Origin: Spirometra erinaceieuropaei
Taxonomy: Eukaryota; Platyhelminthes; Cestoda; Diphyllobothriidea; Diphyllobothriidae
NCBI GenBank assembly: GCA_902702965.1
Contig: CACRXP010000032.1
Span: 287,664-351,663 of the forward strand
Length of the DNA: 64,000 nt
Reading direction: 5' to 3'
In this document: positions 54,540 to 64,000 of the stretch, piece after piece
Numbering within the stretch: position 1 is the first letter of the stretch
Layout: the number at the start of each line of letters is the position of its first letter
Notes under the pieces: generated by a model
Told to the model about the DNA's origin: nothing
The model's input: only the letters and a program-made list of their open reading frames with translations
Database searches by the model: none
Program-made: the position numbers and the translations under genes

Positions 54540-54745
54540 GTGTAAAATCCTGGTCAGTGTATGTTATGGACCAGAGGGCGCGTGGGTTTTCGCCCTGTTT
54601 GTCATTACCTGCGTGTAATCCCGCTTCCGATCTTCGTAACTCTGTCATGACACCGGGCCCAGGTGGGGAAGGAGGAGAAAGCACGTGGTAGATTCGACGC
54701 GAGCCTGCCATCCATCCACCCTCCGCCCCCCCCCTTTGGCGCACA
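54540..54745 (-). repeat. Repeat R, minus-strand copy
   Basis: Read on the minus strand it shows TGGATGGATGGCAGGC, TTTCTCCTCCTTCCCCACC, GGGCCCGGTGTCATGACAGA, CCTCTGGTCCATAAC and ACCAGGATTTTACACAAC, the family order. Confidence 0.6.
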
Positions 54746-55554
54746 CGAAAACGACGATATAACTGTCACAGTGTGTTTGCCTACCAGAAGTGTGAATGCC
54801 CTGTCGCCAAGTTGAAAACTCGCAGACTTCAATTAGCATAAATTCCTTTGATAGTTGATTTCTCTGCCGTTCTATTCTGCATAATTTACCTGTGCTGTGT
54901 GTTAGTTAACCAGATAGCTGCAACTTTGCTGATTGCAGAGTCTTTATGCCACCGTGTAGGAAATTTGATCAGACCATTTTTCCCGACGCTAAGCTGTGCC
55001 ACATGCACTCAATGATCTCTCAACTTTTGAAAGCACGCCGAAAACTGCCTATGCTTTTGTACAAGCCAAGATTTTAGTCCCCCTCTCTTCGAAAGTGGCT
55101 TTTCCCGCAAGCCTGCACCCTGAACTTTGCAAATAATTGTTTACAGTCAAAGGGCTGTCACTGTGGGTTCTCAGACGCAAGCTCGTGCAGTTTGTTTCAG
55201 CACATCAGCTTTAAGCTTTTCCTTTCCAACTGACTTTGTACAGTTAAACGCGGGACTTGGTGTTTTTCAAAAGTAGTTTTGTTTTCGTAATTCTCAACCT
55301 GGATCGACTGACGTCTTGAATGGCACCTGTAATTATGCAAGGCTTCGCAATATGGCTGAAAAAAATAGGGGTTGACTGGGAAAACTACGGGAAGCTTATC
55401 CGCGAAATTGCGCAATACCGACCTCGAGAGGCGTAATTCATGTAGGCAATAGGGCGGGAAATGCCTGTATTTCTGTCCTCTAGGTGGGTGTTGCTATGAG
55501 AGCGTAGAAGCATTTTCCTCCTACTGGAATAAAATTTGGCACTTTTTTCAGCCA
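54746..55554. other. No recognised gene
   Basis: Nothing recognised. Open frames are short. Confidence 0.4.
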
Positions 55555-55694
55555 AGTAGAGAGAGAGGGAGAGGAGAGAGAGGAATGCGCTTTATTTTGA
55601 AATCGTAAGTTCTAAATTTTCAGCAAAAATTGGCTACATTCACTGTGGGTAGTAAATAAGTTAAGAGATTATTCAACAGTCAAAGAAACGATTA

Positions 55695-57341
55695 TTATGG
55701 GGATAGTTCAAGTCTGAGCTTCTGTATTTCTGTCTCTTCGCACGTAAGATAGCGCGCCAGGAATGGCAATACAGAGGCTCGATAAGCCGATGTGCGACAG
55801 GGTATAAGACGGAAGTTGCTGCGCATCGGGCGGGAAGACTTGGCAGACATAAGATCGGAATGTAGGGGATGGGCAACGTCATCTAGAATTCGACCAGCAA
55901 ATTGCTTGACCGCATTAAAGTGTCGTTGTAAGATTGTGTCAACTAAAAATATATAAGAAACGCCAGCAGCAGAAGAGAGCATGCGGAGAATTCGTTTTAA
56001 AATTAAAAGATCCTTTTTTAACAAAGCAGGAAAAACGACAGGAGAACAGTATAGGATAAGAGGAAGAATGCAGGCATCAATGAATCGCCAGACTAAGGGC
56101 TGAGGTGTGTGGTAGGAACCCAAACGACGAATGTAGTAAAGAAGTTTACGAACTTTAATAAATAGGGACTCAATATGGAGAGAAAAAGAAAGATTTGAGG
56201 ACAAAGTAACGCCGAGATACCTGAAAGAGGATATCTCATTAGGAAGAATGTCAGAGGAATCAGGGTTAGGAGAGGGCCGCAGTCGAAAAATACACTGAAC
56301 GGATTTTTGGTTGTTAATTAGGAGACCATTTTCCTCCGACCAAGCTAGGACATGGTTTAGGCCATCCTTTAGAGACCGGAGGTGTCTCTGACTTTTGAGA
56401 GGGTGTCCAACAACCACATCGTCGGCATACTTGACCAGAAGACAGTCATTAGGGGACCTGAGATCATCAGTGTGGAGGGAGAAAAGGTGAGGGGATAGAA
56501 TGGAACCTTGAAGAACACTGCAGTCATTGTGGAGGGTCGAAGATTCCCGCTTGCCAGATTGGACAAATTGGGTGCGGAAGGTAAAATAATCGCTCAGCCA
56601 AGAGACGACCCAGCCTGGAGAGCCACATGCGGAGGTTTTGGAAAGGAGAAGAGGACGCGGGACGGTATTGAAGGCGGAGGAGTAATCAAGAAAAGCGCAC
56701 GCATACTCGCGGCAACCCTTGTCTAATGCTTTTAGAGCAGGGTGGACCACAAGAGCGACAGCATCTAAAGTACTCCATTTAGCTTTGTATGCGACTTGTA
56801 AGGGGTCAGAAAAACTGGAAGAAAAAGGTTTTATGATATCTAGGGCAACTCTTTCAGCAAGCTTTAGTATTGCAGAGGAGCAGGCAATTGGGCGAAAAGA
56901 TTTAGGACCAAAGTTAGCAGGCTTTTTAGGGATGGGAGTGATTCTCACTGTACGCCAGGCGTCGGAAATCTCGGAGTCCATGAAAGACATATTGATTAGG
57001 TGCGTTAAAATAGGGGCTATCTGAGAACTGCAAGATTTAAGAAGAAAAGGCGAGACACCATCCGGTCCGGCAGCTGTTGATCCACGGACCTTTTTAAGGT
57101 GTTTCTCTACTTTTGCCAAAAACACGGGTTGGAATATACTCGGTGATAGGGGAATGTCTTCTAAGGGAAGATGGGAGTCATTGTAACTAAGTATAAAATT
57201 TTTATTTAGGGAGTCTAAATCTGCATCCACATGCACCAGCGTGTTGCGATGACCAGTGAGACGCTTAAGATTTTTCCAAATCTCAGCTGAGGAAGGGGGA
57301 AAATGGGGGGGAGTAAGAAGAGGAAAAAAGTTGGTTGACAA
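55695..57341 (-). pseudogene. LINE reverse transcriptase, long open frame
   Basis: The 548-codon frame holds RGSTAAGPDGVSPFLLKSCS, RTVRITPIPKKPANFGPKSF, RPIACSSAILKLAERVALDI, CAFLDYSSAFNTVPRPLLLS, SVLQGSILSPHLFSLHTDDL, then LVKYADDVVVG (YADD at 56418-56429), and NGLLINNQKSVQCIF and FRYLGVTLSSNLSF of the thumb. All catalytic aspartates are present, so the RT itself could be functional. Start by frameshift or as a separate frame is unclear. The C-terminus ends at ELSP with no zinc knuckle or RNase H. Confidence 0.9.
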
Positions 57342-57891
57342 ACAGGCTATTTAGCCTGTCAATCTCTGTTTTTATTAAGACGGTAACGTCCTTAAGGCTA
57401 TCACGTAAGCCTAGCTTGTAAAGGAGTTCTTTTTTACGTCTTAACGATTTCAGATAGAGGGAAGAAATTCTATCCGGTCGTACCATAACAGTATCAAAAG
57501 GGCAGCAAATATCGAAAATTTCATTTAAAAACGCTGTCAGGTTGGAAGAACAGGATTCAACAGTAGAATGTTCACGGAAAGTGGGGATAGTAAGAGAAAT
57601 GCAAGTCTGAAGCATGAGAATGTTTTGGGCGGACGTTTTGCGAACATTAACCTTTCTCTCAGGCTTGGCAAGCAGTGCACGTTTCGAAGTGGAATAGATT
57701 TTTGGAAGGCACAATAAAGTGGAATCGTCAGAACCTGACAATGGAGCCCTGTTTTTTACGCAAAAAAGCTTGCTGTGGTTAGTCAGAATATGATCAAGAG
57801 GGGAATCTGCGCGAGTATTAAAGGAGACAAGATCATCGAAGCCTAAAAGTGTAAGGGGACGTAAATTCACGCGATTAAAATCAACGCACAA
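57283..57891 (-). pseudogene. LINE endonuclease C-terminus and linker
   Basis: CVDFNRVNLRPLTLLG is followed by DSPLDHILTNHSKLFCVKNR and APLSGSDDSTLLCLPKI, the LDHI and SDH-like closing motifs (here GSDDS in place of SDH). The helical linker SLYLKSLRRKKELLYKLGLR precedes RT. It overlaps the RT frame by about 59 bases. Confidence 0.82.
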
Positions 57892-58574
57892 GAGAGTAAG
57901 ATAGTCGCAGGATAATATAGCAAGTTTTGTGAGAGGAAGTCGAAAAAACGGGCTAATGCGCCTTCACAGGAAGAGGGGGGAATGTAAATACTAACAAATA
58001 TGATGCCTTTAAAATTACATAACAAACGGAGCTTACATAAAACAGTGATTACATCTATTAAATCATCAGAGTAAGAAAAAAAGGACTTACAGTCTCTACA
58101 CCAATTTTGATTAACGAAAATGGCAACGCCTCCACCTCTGCCACAAGATAAAGATTTTCTATCTGCTCGAAAGCAGTAGAAGGATGGGATAGAAATAAGT
58201 TGCGAATCAATGTCACTATTAAGCCACATCTCTTGAAGGCAAACAACTTCAGTTTTGCTGTGTTCTTTTTGCGACAAAAGCAGCTCCAAATCATGGGTTT
58301 TGTTGAAAATAGAACGACAGTTTGTCGACAAGAAGGCAAGAATTGACAATTTGTGATTTGGCTGACGTTTGAATGCGAATTGCCAGCCACAACGGTGTTT
58401 TCTCCGATGCATAGGCCGTTGTTGACGAATACTTGATAGATTCAACACAGAACGATCACAAATACGACATATTGGTCGTAAAGTACAACAGTTTGCATCA
58501 TGGTCGTTCGTAAGTGAAATTGACAATTTAATTCCGTTCAAAAGGGTGCTAGCGTACTGTAGAGACGACCTCAT
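57867..58574 (-). pseudogene. LINE endonuclease, N-terminal part
   Basis: The frame starts ATG and contains SILAFLSTNCRSIFNKTHDL, EVVCLQEMWLNSDIDSQLIS and GRGGGVAIFVNQNWC, corresponding to the N-x-R, E and GGGV-x-I motifs of apurinic-endonuclease-like LINE domains. The frame is lost at the expected GDFN motif (here ILLSC then CVDFN in the next frame), where the Gly is also changed. The nuclease would nick target DNA for target-primed reverse transcription. A short Cys/His-containing leader lies upstream of the nuclease. Confidence 0.85.
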
Positions 58575-58700
58575 AATCTTAGCTCAGACAAACAAAAGAT
58601 GCAAAACAGTTCAATATATCGAAGAGAAAAGGCACAATACTGTACAATTAGTAAAAATCCACGCGTGAATGGAGAGCTAAAAAATGGCGGCTCAAATTCA

Positions 58701-59369
58701 AAAGCCCGCCTGTACACTCTATACCAACTCCAGGTCTCAACATGACCTGCTTAGTTAGATTTGAATTCTTCAAGAGTTTAACCAATTGATATTACTAAAA
58801 TGCACGGATCGTTTCACCACAGTAGCATAGAACTACACCTTATGCATCCTTCGTCTTTTTCGTGGTTTCTACGATCCGCGCACTGCGTGTGTATAATGCG
58901 GGCAGAGTTTCCTTTTAAACAAAGAATTGCTGCTGGGAACTAGCTGCCTATACTTGCCGTAAAGTACTTGAATAAGCCTGTCGAAAGTGATGTGTGGTCG
59001 ACAAGACAAAGATTCCCAATCAAAAGTCAGGGAAGACGATTTGAATTGGACGACCTTTACTGCTGTTGAAGTGCGTACACGAAGGCTCTGTAGGCAGTCG
59101 CCGGGAGCGCGCTTTCCAGGCAAGTTGTTGTTATCTGTGCCCGCCTTCGAGGTGCTGAGACCCAGCATGCGTGTGTGCGTCTTTCGTTGTCTCCGTGTCC
59201 GCCAGCCAATCAGAGGGGTGACGGCGTGGATTGGCCTGGAGCACCCGCGAGGCTAGTGACAAGCCTCGCGCGTCCCAGCAGCATATCGACAAGGAGAGTG
59301 AAGCGGACAGAAAGGCAGCGTGACAAGGTGGCGGAGGGCAAGGAGACGTGAACTGCCACAAGCCGATAC
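58701..59369. other. No recognised gene
   Basis: GC-rich around 59100-59350, with open frames on both strands, none recognised. Confidence 0.35.
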
Positions 59370-60545
59370 ATTGCACAAACTCTTTTGGTCACCTTGTAAT
59401 CTCGGTGCAGATTATGATGGTCTTATGTGCCCTCTTCTGTACTCCTCTCTCCAACCCACAACACGTCCATAATAATCGTACATCCCGTCTTCAGCAGCTT
59501 TCTGGTATTTCATTTTTAATGCCCTGGCGTCTCATTAGGCCAAAAACAAATGACCCGCGGCGGGTACTGGGATTTGTCCTGGTGTACGTGAGTTGAATAG
59601 AAGCTCCTAAGAGGGCATCATTTCACGCTTCATTTCTACGCCGCGTATAGATAGCCAACAAGATCAGTACAAGAAGCCAGCTATATCGTCGCAAAGGACC
59701 ATGTCAATCGTGTGTCCAAAACCGAGGTGGACGCAGGGAAGACAGAGCCAGGATGACCGGAGGCGGACTCGGAAGAAACGGTTGACGGACTAAATAGGCC
59801 GTCTACGCGTGCCACGCACACGCCCGGTTCACGCACAATGGACTGCGTCCTTGCAGAAAGTGAAAAGGAGGGGTGGTTCGTATCCCAGATGGCGACGCGT
59901 GACCGGTTAAAACCTCATCGGATTGTTTATAATTCAGGAGTACGCTTAAGTGTCATAGGGACGCGCCAGTCTGGCGTTCGATTCTGTTGAGCCGCTTGAT
60001 GTTGTGACTGGCCGCAATACACAGTACTGGAAGTTCATTCACATCCAAGCTGGTGTTTAGCGTCTGGCTATCTGCTCAAGACAGACAGTCTCGCCTCCTT
60101 GCCCCTAGTTACAGGTTAAACATGCATCTTTATGTCCAGCTTCATGTGAGATGGTGAAATACCAGCTGGTCACATTCTCCGAGGCACTGGTCATTAGTCG
60201 ACGCATTGTACAAACTCTATTGGTCACCTTGTAATCTCGGTGCAGATTATGAAGGTCCCATGGGCTCCCTGATGTACCCCCGTCTCTGACTTACAACACA
60301 GAACTAGGATGACCGGAGACGGACTTGGAAGAAACGGTAGACGGGTTAGACGGACCGTCTACGCTTACCATACACACGCCTGGTCCGCGCACGATGGGTC
60401 GGGTTTTTTTGTGGAAAGTAGCAATGAGAAGTGGCTCGTACTCCCAACTGAGTGGACGTGCAGCAGTGAGAACACGTCCGTCCTATCGTTAGTTGAAAAC
60501 CGTCTAATTTTGCCGCCACGTGACAGGTCAAAAGCTCATTAGATC
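59370..60545 (+). repeat. Composite tandem repeat with repeat R-like segments
   Basis: Two modules recur in the same order. The first contains TTGGTCACCTTGTAATCTCG (59384 and 60220). The second contains AGGATGACCGGAG, GGAAGAAACGGT and TCTACGC at 59752 and 60305. A third module (CGATTCTGTTGAGCCGCTTG to about 60193) recurs at 61285-61536. The period is roughly 0.85 kb for the first module. Confidence 0.7.
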
Positions 60546-60552
60546 TTGTATA

Positions 60553-61195
60553 CAGCGAGTGACCGATTTCATGAAATGTTGGCCGAAATTCTGAAATGCG
60601 TTTTCGATTTTGGAGGATTACTTAGGTGGGATTGTAATATTTATTATTGCGCTGCATAATCCAGTAATAGTTCGGGCTCGCCATGATGTCGGCTTTTGAA
60701 TGCACTTCTTTTCGTCCTCCTACAGAAAGCCCGCTGGTTAAAAAATGATAACTTACTAAGAATACATTTTTCGCATGTGTTTTTGAATGTTTTATAAACT
60801 CAAATATATTTTATAGAAAACATGCACAAAGAAATGCTTCCTTCTACCCATTTGATGGTAAGTCACGTCGACTTTATATTTTATGTTTGAAGACAGGGTA
60901 TATTTAGGTTTTAAAGAAGTTTTTAATCATAGGCTTTTTAAGGCCGTGCCTGGCTGTTTAACATTGCTCCTCATTGTAAAATTTCATGAACTTCTTAAAG
61001 ACATAGAGGAATAAATTATTTTCGTTACACGAAAGGTATGTGCCTTGAAGAGTGAAATTGCTAGCTAATGCAACGGCTGATCTGGCTTTAAATTATTCGG
61101 GAATTGGAAAACTTTATTAAAACCTAAATATGCCCTGTCTTCAAGCATAAAATCTAAAGTCGACTTGATTAACCACCAAATGCGTAGAAGAAAGC
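60553..61195. mobile_element. MITE A, left arm and centre, inserted in the tandem repeat
   Basis: TA/CAGCGAGTGACCGATTTCATG starts the copy. It runs through the centre and stops at about 61195, where repeat sequence (AGATCAAAAGCTCATTAGAT) resumes. The same phrase lies just left of the insertion (60528-60546). The right terminal arm is missing. Confidence 0.7.
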
Positions 61196-61540
61196 ACGAA
61201 TTTTGGCGCCTCGTCACAGATCAAAAGCTCATTAGATTGTCTACAGTAAGGTCGTACTCTGAAGTGTCATAGGGACGCACCAGTCCGGTGTTCGAGCCTG
61301 CTAAGTTATTTGATGCTGTGATTGAAAGCAATACACAGTACTAGAAGTGCATTCATCCGGGAAAATTCGCATGTCTGTTCACTCACATGCAAGCTGGCGT
61401 CTAGCGTCCGGGTATCTGCTCAAGACAGGCAGCCTAGTCTCCTTGCCCCTAGTTTCTGGTTAAACTTGCATCCTTATGTTCAGTTTCATGCAAGGAGGGG
61501 TAATATCGTTTGATTGCATTTTCTGGGGCACTGGCCAAAA
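61196..61540 (+). repeat. Third copy of the composite repeat module
   Basis: The words GTGTCATAGGGACGC, AATACACAGTACT, TATCTGCTCAAGACA and CTCCTTGCCCCTAGTT occur in the same order as at 59950-60130. Confidence 0.75.
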
Positions 61541-61619
61541 GAGTTACTGTATTTCTCCTCGTCTGGGATATACATGTAAATATACAAACATCTACGTAGA
61601 TAAGTATTTGTTTCGTGTT

Positions 61620-62240
61620 CATTATCCCCGAAGAAGACGAAGAAGAAGAAGATAGGGCGAGTTCATGGACCGGCTTATATTTGTACTGACGTTTCGGAAA
61701 CCCTCTCGTTTCCATCCTCAGAGCAATGTGTTGACTGTTCCTGCTGATCTTGATTGCTTCAGCCTCGATACCTGCCTGGTATTATATCCATGCGCGGGGC
61801 ACGAACTTTGACCTGACCGTTCGCCGCCGATTAGTGTTGACTTCTCCACGTCTGACCGCCGGTGGGCTCCAGCCACTAATGACCCCTTTGCGGCCGTCGT
61901 AATTGTTGGCGAGCCAGCATGCTTGTCGCCTCCCCCCCCTCGTCACTCAACGGACTGATCAGTTGTTGGGGCTCATGTGAGTTGATCTCAGCCTCGTGGG
62001 TGTTGCGGTGAGGTGGCGTGCCATGCTGGTCACATGACCCCCGGCCGGCTTTCCTGCTACTTTCTGCTGACATCGGCTGTCGACCACGCGTCACTTTGCT
62101 CGACTGTCCTGATGGCCTTGTCCGCACTGACTCGAGCCTTGTACGTAGCGCCTGATAGGCGGGATACAGATCAATGGCTCTGTTGAGTGTGCCAGTCGAG
62201 GAGCAACTTTCGAGCATCAGTCTGGCCATCTTATCATTGG
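61620..62240 (-). mobile_element. PLE fragment: endonuclease C-terminus and tail
   Basis: The minus-strand frame begins MLESCSSTGTLNRAIDLYPA and YQALRTRLESVRT, the PLE endonuclease end (LEAW-S-SINR-DL-AY-LR). A proline/arginine-rich stretch and the tail with a hammerhead-like core follow. The tail matches the fragment at 26930-27300 in the same orientation. Upstream parts are absent. Confidence 0.75.
61688..61721 (-). ncRNA. Hammerhead-ribozyme-like motif, best-formed core (PLE tail)
   Basis: On the minus strand CTGAGGA (an allowed CUGANGA variant) is followed by a perfect 6-bp stem II (GGAAAC-GAGAGG-GTTTCC) and GAAACGTC. Stem I can form four pairs (TGCT before the core with AGTA after the cleavage-site C, with one G-U). 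Stem III is the palindrome ACGU. Confidence 0.65.
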
Positions 62241-62281
62241 CTCGGCCGATTACCCTTGCCTTTTCAAAGGGTATGTGTATA

Positions 62282-62640
62282 CAGTCGATGTGTTACTTCA
62301 TTAAATGTTAGGTGTCTTTCTGGAGTACGTTGCTGGTACAAAGTGTAGTTGTAATATTAACTATCATGCAGTAAACTCCTAACGTCCGGATGTCGGCTTT
62401 TGAACGAGATTCTTCCCGGCCGCCTGCATAAATTACACTATAAAGCTTATGTAGTATGCGTTTTCTTTACTGGTTTCCGACACCCCTATAAAGTTGAATA
62501 AATTGCAGGCATAAAATGTAAAAATTATAATTTCTTATACCAATTTGGTAGAAAGTCACGTCTTCTTTAAACGTTGTGCTTAAAGAAATAGCATCTTCCG
62601 GTTGCAGAACTGTTTCTAAAGTAAGGCAGGCTTCAATGAC
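62282..62640. mobile_element. MITE A, diverged left arm
   Basis: TA/CAGTCGATGTGTTACTTCATTAAATG is followed by TTGTAATATTAACTATCATGC, GTCCGGATGTCGGCTTTTGAA and GAAAGTCACGTCTTCTTTAA, the MITE A left-arm order. The right arm is absent. Confidence 0.6.
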
Positions 62641-62729
62641 CCCCTAAACGGGGCATGAAACTAGGAACGCCCCTTCCACACACAATAAAGGTGGGCCTGT
62701 GCATGACTTCGGAAAGAGAAAATATGCCC

Positions 62730-62915
62730 TTGTTCTAACCCCAACAACGACCCTTATATGAATCTAAGCTATTGCCCTAATCTTAAAACTAACCATAGCC
62801 TAGTCCTTAAATCCGAAATCAACACCAGTCACTATCTTAACCATAAACCTGATGCTGACACACCTCAGATCTAATCCTTGACTTACCTCTAGCCCTAGCC
62901 ACGTAATTTACCCTA
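62730..62915 (-). repeat. Degenerate TTAGGG-like array, minus strand
   Basis: Words CTAACCCCAAC, CCCTAATCTTAAAACTAACC and TAGCCCTAGCC are variants of the telomere-type repeat on the opposite strand, strongly decayed. Confidence 0.6.
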
Positions 62916-63019
62916 AATTCATCGGAGGTTGGCTCAAGGCCACCCGAATGGCGGGAAGTTTCTATTCTCACATCCTATTTGAGGAGCCATGTAAGTAATC
63001 TATGGCGTTTTTAATTATG
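62916..63019. other. No recognised feature
   Basis: Short spacer before the 63-kb repeat cluster. Confidence 0.3.
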
Positions 63020-63195
63020 ATATAGGCAGTATGTTATTACCGACTAAGACAAGGCAGACTGGAATGGCCATTTCTGGCTTACTAGCCGTCGTCAGCCCGT
63101 CATACCCAACCCCGAAGTGTGGAACACTCGAGACTCGAACTCGCGACCCGCTAGGACACGAGCCCGTTACCCTATCGGTTTCGATCGAGAATATA
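63020..63195 (-). repeat. tRNA-like SINE copy
   Basis: On the minus strand an A-box-like word TAGGGTAACGG (one mismatch to TRGYNNARNGG) is followed about 23 bases later by a B-box-like word GAGTTCGAGTC. Then comes a body starting GTGTTCCACACTTCGGGGTT. Spacing and order are those of tRNA-derived SINEs. Without a 3' acceptor-stem complement it is not a functional tRNA gene. Confidence 0.6.
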
Positions 63196-63212
63196 CAATA
63201 GTAGGGGGCGCT

Positions 63213-63480
63213 CACCGATCGTTCTTACGGAGTTCACTCGTTCCGTTTTGCCTTACGGGTTCTCTATCTCTCGAGCCTCGGGTGTTCCACACTTCGGGGT
63301 TGGGTATGACGGGCTGACGACGGCTAATAAGCCAGAAAGGGCCATTCCAGTCTCCCTTGTCTTTGTCGGTATTAACATACTGTCTATATCATGTGCCGCT
63401 GTGCGGCTGCTGACCGGGCTCGAGAGGGAGCCCTTGAGGCCCAATGGAACGAGTGAGTTCCGTAAGAACGATCGATGAAC
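63213..63480 (+). mobile_element. Inverted-repeat element sharing the SINE body
   Basis: About 60 bases at the left (CGATCGTTCTTACGGAGTTC, to CTATCTCTCGAG) reappear inverted at the right (CTCGAGAGGGAGCCC to AAGAACGATCG). The centre (GTTCCACACTTCGGGGTTGG to GTCGGTATTAACATACTGTC) is the inverted counterpart of the SINE body at 63037-63130. Adjacent opposite copies make the whole region a large imperfect palindrome. Confidence 0.65.
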
Positions 63481-63489
63481 GTCCCCGAC

Positions 63490-63981
63490 CAATTATGAGA
63501 TATTGAAGACTGTGGAATGTCACACTATCCAGAATCGTATTTTCTCCCAGTTAGACAGCATGGTCCACATCCATTGCAACATTTTATGAGCTCCATGTAA
63601 CATATATGATATATGATTTTCATTATACGGACACTACACAGTTTATAGATTGGAAATCATGAATGGAAGTGTGCTGGCAGGTAGGACTCAAAATTATTCG
63701 GCTATTTAAAAGGTTTTGGCAACGGAAGGATGTAGGACCGCACTTAATTGTCGGCGGACTGTGGATTATGCCATAGGCAATTGATGACATTAAGAGTCAC
63801 TGGTTTTACGGGTCTGTTGACACATTTTATAGGCGAAATTGACTTTACGGACGATATGGTGGCAGTTTTCCGTCTTCAGATTATTTCATTCCCGACTCCG
63901 CTTCTTATTTGTGCTGAATGGTCTGGAATCTGCATAATTTATTGCCTGCATAGATTTGAAAAATTAATTTGGGAGATGACC
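63490..63981. other. No recognised gene
   Basis: Nothing recognised. A small AT-rich stretch lies near 63598-63625. Confidence 0.35.
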
Positions 63982-64000
63982 GTGGTGGTGGTGGTGGTGG
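63982..64000 (+). repeat. GTG microsatellite, cut by the window edge
   Basis: At least six GTG units run to the last base of the window. Confidence 0.9.

Larger units (their letters stand above)
55555..58700 (-). mobile_element. Nearly complete LINE of the CR1/L2/Rex1 group
   Basis: The minus-strand order is a short 5' region, endonuclease (EEP type), RT, then a 3' untranslated tail with AATAAA (near 55592) and a TC-rich simple repeat end (about 55555-55585). Apart from two frame changes it looks full length and is the best-preserved autonomous element in the window. I cannot place it more finely within the group by eye. Confidence 0.85.

Noticed and set aside
63130..63185. Functional tRNA gene on the minus strand
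   Set aside because: A- and B-box-like words are present, but no acceptor stem closes and the unit continues into a repeat body. Treated as a SINE.
1..64000. CRISPR arrays, bacterial operons, rRNA genes
   Set aside because: No direct-repeat/spacer pattern, no ribosome-binding-site spaced gene series and no rRNA signature. The regular repeats present are microsatellites or transposon ends.

Overview
This is an animal nuclear genome fragment with two assembly gaps (29206-29420 and 43826-43868). It has no bacterial-style operons. Coding signal is sparse and the sequence is dominated by transposable elements: Penelope-like elements (PLEs), two non-LTR retrotransposons, inverted-repeat DNA elements, SINE-like repeats, microsatellites and degenerate TTAGGG-like arrays. 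The mix, the short GTAAGT/GTGAGT-bounded exons and the moderate GC content fit a flatworm, most likely a large-genome tapeworm. That assignment is inference and I cannot prove the species.

Host gene. On the minus strand, from about 49.06 kb down to about 2.1 kb, lies a chain of short open blocks bounded by good splice sites: 49060-48970, 48844-48658, 42590-42354, 30491-30204, 24024-about 23863, 21488-21258, 19120-18873, 18821-18608, 14082-13945, 10370-10204, 5721-5477 and 2270-2123. Most neighbours have compatible phases. I read this as one long protein of beta-strand-rich modules whose introns are packed with mobile DNA. I do not recognise the family, and some exons are probably missing.

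Penelope-like elements. A near-complete element lies at 6.63-9.39 kb (reverse transcriptase with YVDD, then GIY-YIG endonuclease). Decayed copies lie at 11.23-13.33 kb and 38.86-42.22 kb. Endonuclease/tail fragments lie at 26.93-27.64, 29.42-29.68, 34.04-34.69, 45.23-45.56 and 61.62-62.24 kb. Three loci begin with an inverted copy of the element's own 3' tail. Most tails carry a compact hammerhead-ribozyme-like core (CUGANGA, 6-bp stem II, GAAACGUC or GAAAGCUC) whose stem III is a 4-nt palindrome, so it could form only between two copies.

Other mobile DNA. A CR1-like LINE fragment is at 14.74-15.70 kb, and a nearly complete LINE of the CR1/L2/Rex1 group runs on the minus strand at 55.55-58.70 kb. 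'MITE A' is a 955-992 bp near-palindrome flanked by TA (full copies at 3.25, 25.49, 32.28, 36.17 and 53.47 kb, many fragments). 'MITE B' is a roughly 280-360 bp element whose terminal inverted repeats enclose a degenerate TTAGGG array (32.10, 39.30, 52.07 kb). A GC-rich SINE-like family ('repeat R') and a tRNA-like inverted repeat cluster at 63.0-63.5 kb complete the picture. Nesting is common: MITE A inside MITE B, PLE inside MITE A, and a 264-bp direct-repeat element inside a GTA microsatellite inside a PLE.

All calls were made by eye from sequence. Boundaries of repeats are approximate; splice boundaries are given to the base but are predictions.
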